Assembly: GCA_036939355.1 (NCBI GenBank) | Contig: JALLAP010000750.1 | Span: 1 to 10,541 of the forward strand | Direction of reading: 5' to 3' | Source: Thalassiosira profunda | Taxonomy: Eukaryota > Bacillariophyta > Thalassiosirophyceae > Thalassiosirales > Thalassiosiraceae | DNA length: 10,541 nt | Part shown: positions 7,522 to 10,541 of the stretch, one piece after another | Position numbering within the stretch: the stretch's first letter is position 1 | Layout: each line of letters opens with the position of its first letter | Notes under the pieces: generated by a model | The model's database searches: none | The model's input: only the letters and a program-made list of their open reading frames with translations | Told to the model about the DNA's origin: nothing | Program-made: the position numbers and the translations under genes

Positions 7522-7686
7522 GACGTGACGACGATGCTCGAGCTCGCAATTTGGCGAAGCAACGTGGACGACAATGAGCAGGATGCCGAGGCGAGATTGG
7601 CAAGCCGTCGAAACTGCGGCAATGATATGAACGTCATCATTCCGGCAGTCTGCCGTTTTTTGATGTGTAGATTCACGGCCAATTGA
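7522..7686 (+). pseudogene. Extra, frameshifted copy of the LRR-protein C-terminal tail
   Basis: Starting 2 nt after the stop codon of LRR gene 1, this segment translates in another frame as DVTTMLELAIWRSNV, then NEQDAEARLA and CGNDMNVIIPAV, clearly the C-terminal tail shared by both LRR proteins. It lacks the 23-residue insertion of gene 1 and is closer to the tail of LRR gene 2. Near its end a one-base deletion relative to gene 2 (GTCT-GCCG against GTCTTGCCG) shifts the frame, so translation runs on to a TGA at 7684-7686. There is no start codon or repeat domain of its own. It looks like a relic of local duplication or recombination. Confidence 0.75.
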
Positions 7687-7781
7687 GTTCTACTTATTTA
7701 CACAACTTGCACATGATACGTGGCGCAGCGCAGAGGCCGAGGGACGACTTCCCAAAGTCAAAGGTGTTGTGCTCAAGTCAG

Positions 7782-7806
7782 AGTTGCAAAGGTATCTTTT
7801 GCAACT
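7782..7806. promoter_or_regulatory. Inverted repeat with TTGCAA cores upstream of the PGRL1-like gene
   Basis: AGTTGCAAA (7782-7790) and TTTGCAACT (7798-7806) are perfect 9-bp inverted arms with a 7-nt spacer, ending 106 bp before the start codon at 7913. The core resembles that of the palindrome upstream of the ion channel gene. Candidate regulatory site or leader hairpin. Confidence 0.35.
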
Positions 7807-7912
7807 AGAATCTACTCGAAGCGATCTTTTTCCGCCTGACACCTTCCTCGGCTCAAACTCAATCACCCGCCCCTTCGCCGCCCATACCTTCCTCGCTCTC
7901 CCGACGCCAACG

Positions 7913-8683
7913 ATGAAAGCCACCCGCCCGCTCTCCGCCCTCCTCGCCGCCGCCCCAGCCGGCGCCTTCGTCCTCCCATCTTCGCCCTCCTCAATCCGAT
8001 GCATCAACGCCCGCCCATCGTCGCCCCTCGCCGCCCTCGACCCCGAGGGCATCTTCTCCTCCGACCTCTTCGAGGACGACGAGGACATGGTCCCGGTCGC
8101 CGAGGCGTACATTCACGCCAAGTACAAGTCCGTGGCGGCGTCGCACGGGCACAAGGTGGCGACGAAAGAGGACGTGAAAGAGGTTTTGCATTCGATTTTG
8201 CCCCCCGTGACGCCCGCGGAGTTGGCGAAGGAGGAAGAGGCCATTTTGGCGGACTTGCTCGGCCACGCTAACAACTCTCCCGAGGCGATCGACGAAGATG
8301 ATTTCGTCAAGAGCATCTTCAAAAACAGCTACTGGAAGGAGGCCGGGGATATCGTCGTCAAAGAATTGATTTACTTTGATTCTCTGCATAGCTACTACTC
8401 CACGGGCAAGCCATTGCTGAACAATGACCTGTACGACGAACTCCACGAAAATCTCACGTGGGAGGGGAGCTCGGTTGCCACCATGTCCGCGCGGGAGGCC
8501 CAATTCGTGAGCGCCGTGGCGGCCAGCAAACGAGGGGAGCCGCTGATGAACGATGCGGAGTACAAAGAATTGAAGGCCGAGTTGAAACGGGAGGGGAGCT
8601 GGGTGGTCAATCGGAAGGAGGATTCGCTCGAGCGATTGGGGTTGAACACCTTCATGGGCTACTTGCATCGATCGATGGCGTAG
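7913..8683 (+). CDS. Plastid-targeted PGRL1-like soluble protein
   Basis: Single open frame of 256 residues from the first in-frame ATG. Residues 1-18 are a signal-peptide-like segment ending AGA, followed by F19 (AGA|FVLP), the Phe-at-+1 pattern of stramenopile plastid presequences; a Ser/Pro/Arg-rich transit-like stretch follows to ~41. The mature part is acidic. Two related motifs close it: YFDSLHSYYSTGKPLLNN..YDEL...L.WEGSSV (154-188) and FVSAVAASKRGEPLMND.EYKELK.EL..EGSWVV (198-232). These resemble the WEGSSV...FL.A....GNPI..D.EYD.LK..LK..GS region of plant PGRL1, a thylakoid partner of PGR5 in cyclic electron flow. Unlike PGRL1, it has no membrane spans and no cysteine after C30, which lies in the presequence. 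So it probably has a stromal role other than PGRL1 redox chemistry. It lies between the two convergent LRR genes. Confidence 0.75.
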   Translation: MKATRPLSALLAAAPAGAFVLPSSPSSIRCINARPSSPLAALDPEGIFSSDLFEDDEDMVPVAEAYIHAKYKSVAASHGHKVATKEDVKEVLHSILPPVTPAELAKEEEAILADLLGHANNSPEAIDEDDFVKSIFKNSYWKEAGDIVVKELIYFDSLHSYYSTGKPLLNNDLYDELHENLTWEGSSVATMSAREAQFVSAVAASKRGEPLMNDAEYKELKAELKREGSWVVNRKEDSLERLGLNTFMGYLHRSMA

Positions 8684-8900
8684 AAACGTCCTTTTGAAAA
8701 TGGAATGGAAGCCGACTGCCAATAATAGATGGAAAGAAACAGGAAGTATCGCGGCTTAACATTTGCAATCAGCTAATCAGATGTTGCCGCATTCTCATCA
8801 GTGCTAAGGAAGCGTTATCGCAATCGTGCTATTCCCACGAGTGCCTACTCGCTTTGTTTGCAGACAAGAGTTGAGATACACTCGGTTCCGGCCGAGAATC
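8684..8900. other. Short convergent intergenic region (217 bp)
   Basis: This separates the 3' ends of the PGRL1-like gene and LRR gene 2. The only structure noted is a 5-bp-arm inverted repeat CTCGG...CCGAG (8881-8896, 6-nt spacer) next to the LRR gene 2 stop codon. No gene is seen. Confidence 0.55.
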
Positions 8901-10205
8901 CTACCCCTCCAAAAACGGCAAGACGCACGGAATGATGACGTTCATATCGCCACCGCAGTATTGACGCCTTGCCTTTCTTGCCTCTGCATCCTGCTCATTG
9001 CCGTTCATGTTGCATCTCCAAATGGCAAGCTCGAGCATCGTCGCCACATCCAACCGATAGTAATATGCACACCACTGTTGGATGCGCTGAATCTGTTCAG
9101 CCACATAGAGATCGTCGCTGCCGAGAATTTCATTCACCTTTGCTTCAGCTTCCTCCAATTGAGTTGGGCTCCTGTATTGCATCCATTTTGAGATGACCAA
9201 CTTCCTCCTTTGAGTGGCAGGCATTACTGTTCTCATCAACTGACAGCGGGAAAGAGGAAATTCAACCACAAAGGCCGCGGGTGGAATGTTGATGTGTTCC
9301 AACTTGGGACAGTTGCCGAATGCACCAAGTTCGATAACATGGAACCCCTCGCGCAGAGTCACCTCAGTCAGATTCCTACAATCCTGAAATGCCGCTTTGC
9401 CAACAGACTTGACAGAGGAGGGAACGACGATGTGCTCCAATAAATGGCAATCTCGAAATGCCAACTCTTCGATCCGCTTCAAGCCCTCGTGAAGCACCGC
9501 GGACCCTAACCGACGGCAACGATCAAACGCACATTCTTCAACTCTCAGCGCCGTTGAGGGGATGCTGATGTGGGACAGCGAATAACAATCTTGAAACGCA
9601 TGGCCTCCCATACGCTGCAGTCCCTCCCGGAGCTCCACATGACTTAACCGGGAGCAATGAGCAAATGCCCCAAGTTCCATGTCGGTGACAGACGTCGGAA
9701 TAGTGATCCGAACCAAGGCTCCGCAATTGGAGAATGCCTGCCTTCCCAGGCGTTGTATTCCCTCACCGAGCCCCACTTCTGTCAACTTCTTGCAACAATA
9801 GAATGCAGACCCTTCCACCTCGACGACAGATGACGGGATGGCCACGCGCTTCAGTGAAACGCAGTCAAAGAATGCTCCCTCTCCAATCTTTGTTGTGTTA
9901 CTGATATCGATTTCCTCCAATTTCGCGCAGTGCCGAAATGCTTGCTTGCCAATCTCAACTGTGGATGCAGTGGTCCAAACAATACGTTCCAGCGAGGAAC
10001 ATTCGCGGAATGCAAAATCAGAGATTGTTGTGACGTTGCTCAGATCCACAACTCTCAAATTGCGACAGCCCACAAAGGCCTCTACTGGAATCACTGCCAC
10101 ATCCGACGCCACCCGGATGCGGCTGGCGCTCTGGTGCCATTCCTGCACCGCGCCACCGTCGTACGTGGTCCATTCCTCTTCCTCTTCCATCCTCTGATTC
10201 TCCAT
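8901..10205 (-). CDS. BspA-type leucine-rich-repeat protein 2
   Basis: Single open frame on the minus strand, 434 residues from the ATG at 10205; a second in-frame ATG at 10190 (MEEEEEW) aligns best with the start of LRR gene 1 and would give 429 residues. Twelve BspA-type repeats with AF..C cores occupy the middle, in the same number and order as in LRR gene 1. The tail keeps LVISKWMQYRSPTQ, TMLELAIWRCNM, CGGDMNVIIP and ends VLPFLEG, without the insertion found in gene 1. This looks like the more intact version of the pair. No signal peptide or membrane segment is visible. The frame stays open upstream to about 10487 but without an ATG. Function is likely protein binding; partner unknown. 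Confidence 0.85.
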   Translation of the reverse strand: MENQRMEEEEEWTTYDGGAVQEWHQSASRIRVASDVAVIPVEAFVGCRNLRVVDLSNVTTISDFAFRECSSLERIVWTTASTVEIGKQAFRHCAKLEEIDISNTTKIGEGAFFDCVSLKRVAIPSSVVEVEGSAFYCCKKLTEVGLGEGIQRLGRQAFSNCGALVRITIPTSVTDMELGAFAHCSRLSHVELREGLQRMGGHAFQDCYSLSHISIPSTALRVEECAFDRCRRLGSAVLHEGLKRIEELAFRDCHLLEHIVVPSSVKSVGKAAFQDCRNLTEVTLREGFHVIELGAFGNCPKLEHINIPPAAFVVEFPLSRCQLMRTVMPATQRRKLVISKWMQYRSPTQLEEAEAKVNEILGSDDLYVAEQIQRIQQWCAYYYRLDVATMLELAIWRCNMNGNEQDAEARKARRQYCGGDMNVIIPCVLPFLEG

Positions 10206-10541
10206 CCTCTCTGCTGCTATTGTTTTCGTCTGCGCCCGCCCGGTGCCCCCCGTCACGCGCTTCCAAGCCGCCGCACACCTCGGGCCTTTATCGCCGCAGC
10301 CCGGCCTCCTATGGAGACGGTTGATGTGTGGACCGACCGCGGGGGGGAGCTCCTGAGCTGGAGCCGGGGAGGACGACGTACTACACGTAATAAACACTGT
10401 AAAGTGGGCCTTATTTAGGTACTCACTCCGCGAAGATAAATACTCACCCCTCGTGGAAATAAATTGCAACTCGACGTCAAATACCACGGTTTATTTTTTT
10501 GTGTGACGCCGCGCGTGCAAAAATGAACAATTTTGTGTACT
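10206..10541. other. Upstream region of LRR gene 2 (336 bp to window edge)
   Basis: Contains the leader and presumably the promoter of LRR gene 2. The part next to the gene is GC-rich; the outer part beyond about 10380 is AT-richer and includes a two-copy tandem repeat with splice-donor-like GTGAGTA motifs on the minus strand. No other gene is supported. Confidence 0.5.
10420..10463. repeat. Imperfect two-copy tandem repeat (21 and 23 bp)
   Basis: TACTCACTCCGCGAAGATAAA (10420-10440) is followed directly by a 23-bp version at 10441-10463 that keeps TACTCAC, a central C-C-CG core and a GA(A)ATAAA end. On the minus strand each unit ends in GTGAGTA, which matches the donor consensus of the introns in this window. 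Confidence 0.45.

Larger units (their letters stand above)
6176..10205. repeat. Large inverted repeat formed by the two LRR genes
   Basis: The arms are 6176-7519 (+) and 8901-10205 (-). They encode proteins alike from end to end, and nucleotide similarity is high in places, for example the stretch around GATGCTCGAGCTTGC in both tails. The intervening segment carries the tail relic and the PGRL1-like gene. Confidence 0.7.

Noticed and set aside
7307..7686. Tail relic as an alternative 3' exon of LRR gene 1
   Set aside because: Candidate GT and AG sites at the repeat edges do not join in frame, and the relic carries its own frameshift. Transcript data could still change this.
10206..10487. Extension of LRR gene 2 to a GTG at 10487
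   Set aside because: Non-ATG start and no similarity to the upstream frame of LRR gene 1; treated as leader.

Overview
This is a eukaryotic nuclear window, most likely from a photosynthetic stramenopile (ochrophyte) and probably a diatom. Three things point there. The genes carry short spliceosomal introns of 86-98 nt, all with GTGAG[C/T] donors. One gene has a two-part N-terminus with a Phe-centred cleavage motif (AGA|FVLP) like the signal for secondary red plastids. Two genes are BspA-type leucine-rich-repeat (LRR) proteins with a C-terminal tail that I associate with diatom proteomes. The diatom assignment rests partly on memory of family look; the ochrophyte assignment is firmer.

Layout, left to right. 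Positions 861-1 (-): the first two exons of a secreted ADAM-like zinc metalloprotease (signal/pro-region); its catalytic half lies beyond the left edge. 862-1707: intergenic. 3839-1708 (-): a complete three-exon paralogue of the same metalloprotease, with pro-region, His-rich linker, HExxH zincin domain and a Cys-rich tail resembling bacterial (myxobacterial-type) repeats. 3840-4144: intergenic. 5730-4145 (-): a two-exon pentameric ligand-gated ion channel-like protein without the Cys-loop cysteines. 5731-6175: a divergent promoter region with a 16-bp palindrome flanked by an 8-bp direct repeat. 6176-7519 (+): a 12-repeat LRR protein. 7522-7686: a frameshifted extra copy of its C-terminal tail. 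7913-8683 (+): a plastid-targeted soluble protein resembling PGRL1 (PGR5-like 1). 10205-8901 (-): a second 12-repeat LRR protein, convergent to the first, so the two form a large inverted repeat around the PGRL1-like gene. 10206-10541: the upstream region of that gene.

The genes do not look like one pathway. The main theme is local duplication: a direct pair of metalloproteases on the left and an inverted pair of LRR genes on the right. Three of the gene types (secreted protease, ligand-gated channel, LRR protein) would suit sensing or handling of the environment at the cell surface, but that link is inference. The most notable items are the ion channel with a long Ser-rich N-terminus and no signal peptide, the diverged cysteine switch between the protease paralogues, the bacterial-like protease tail, and the PGRL1-like protein with neither cysteines nor membrane spans in its mature part.
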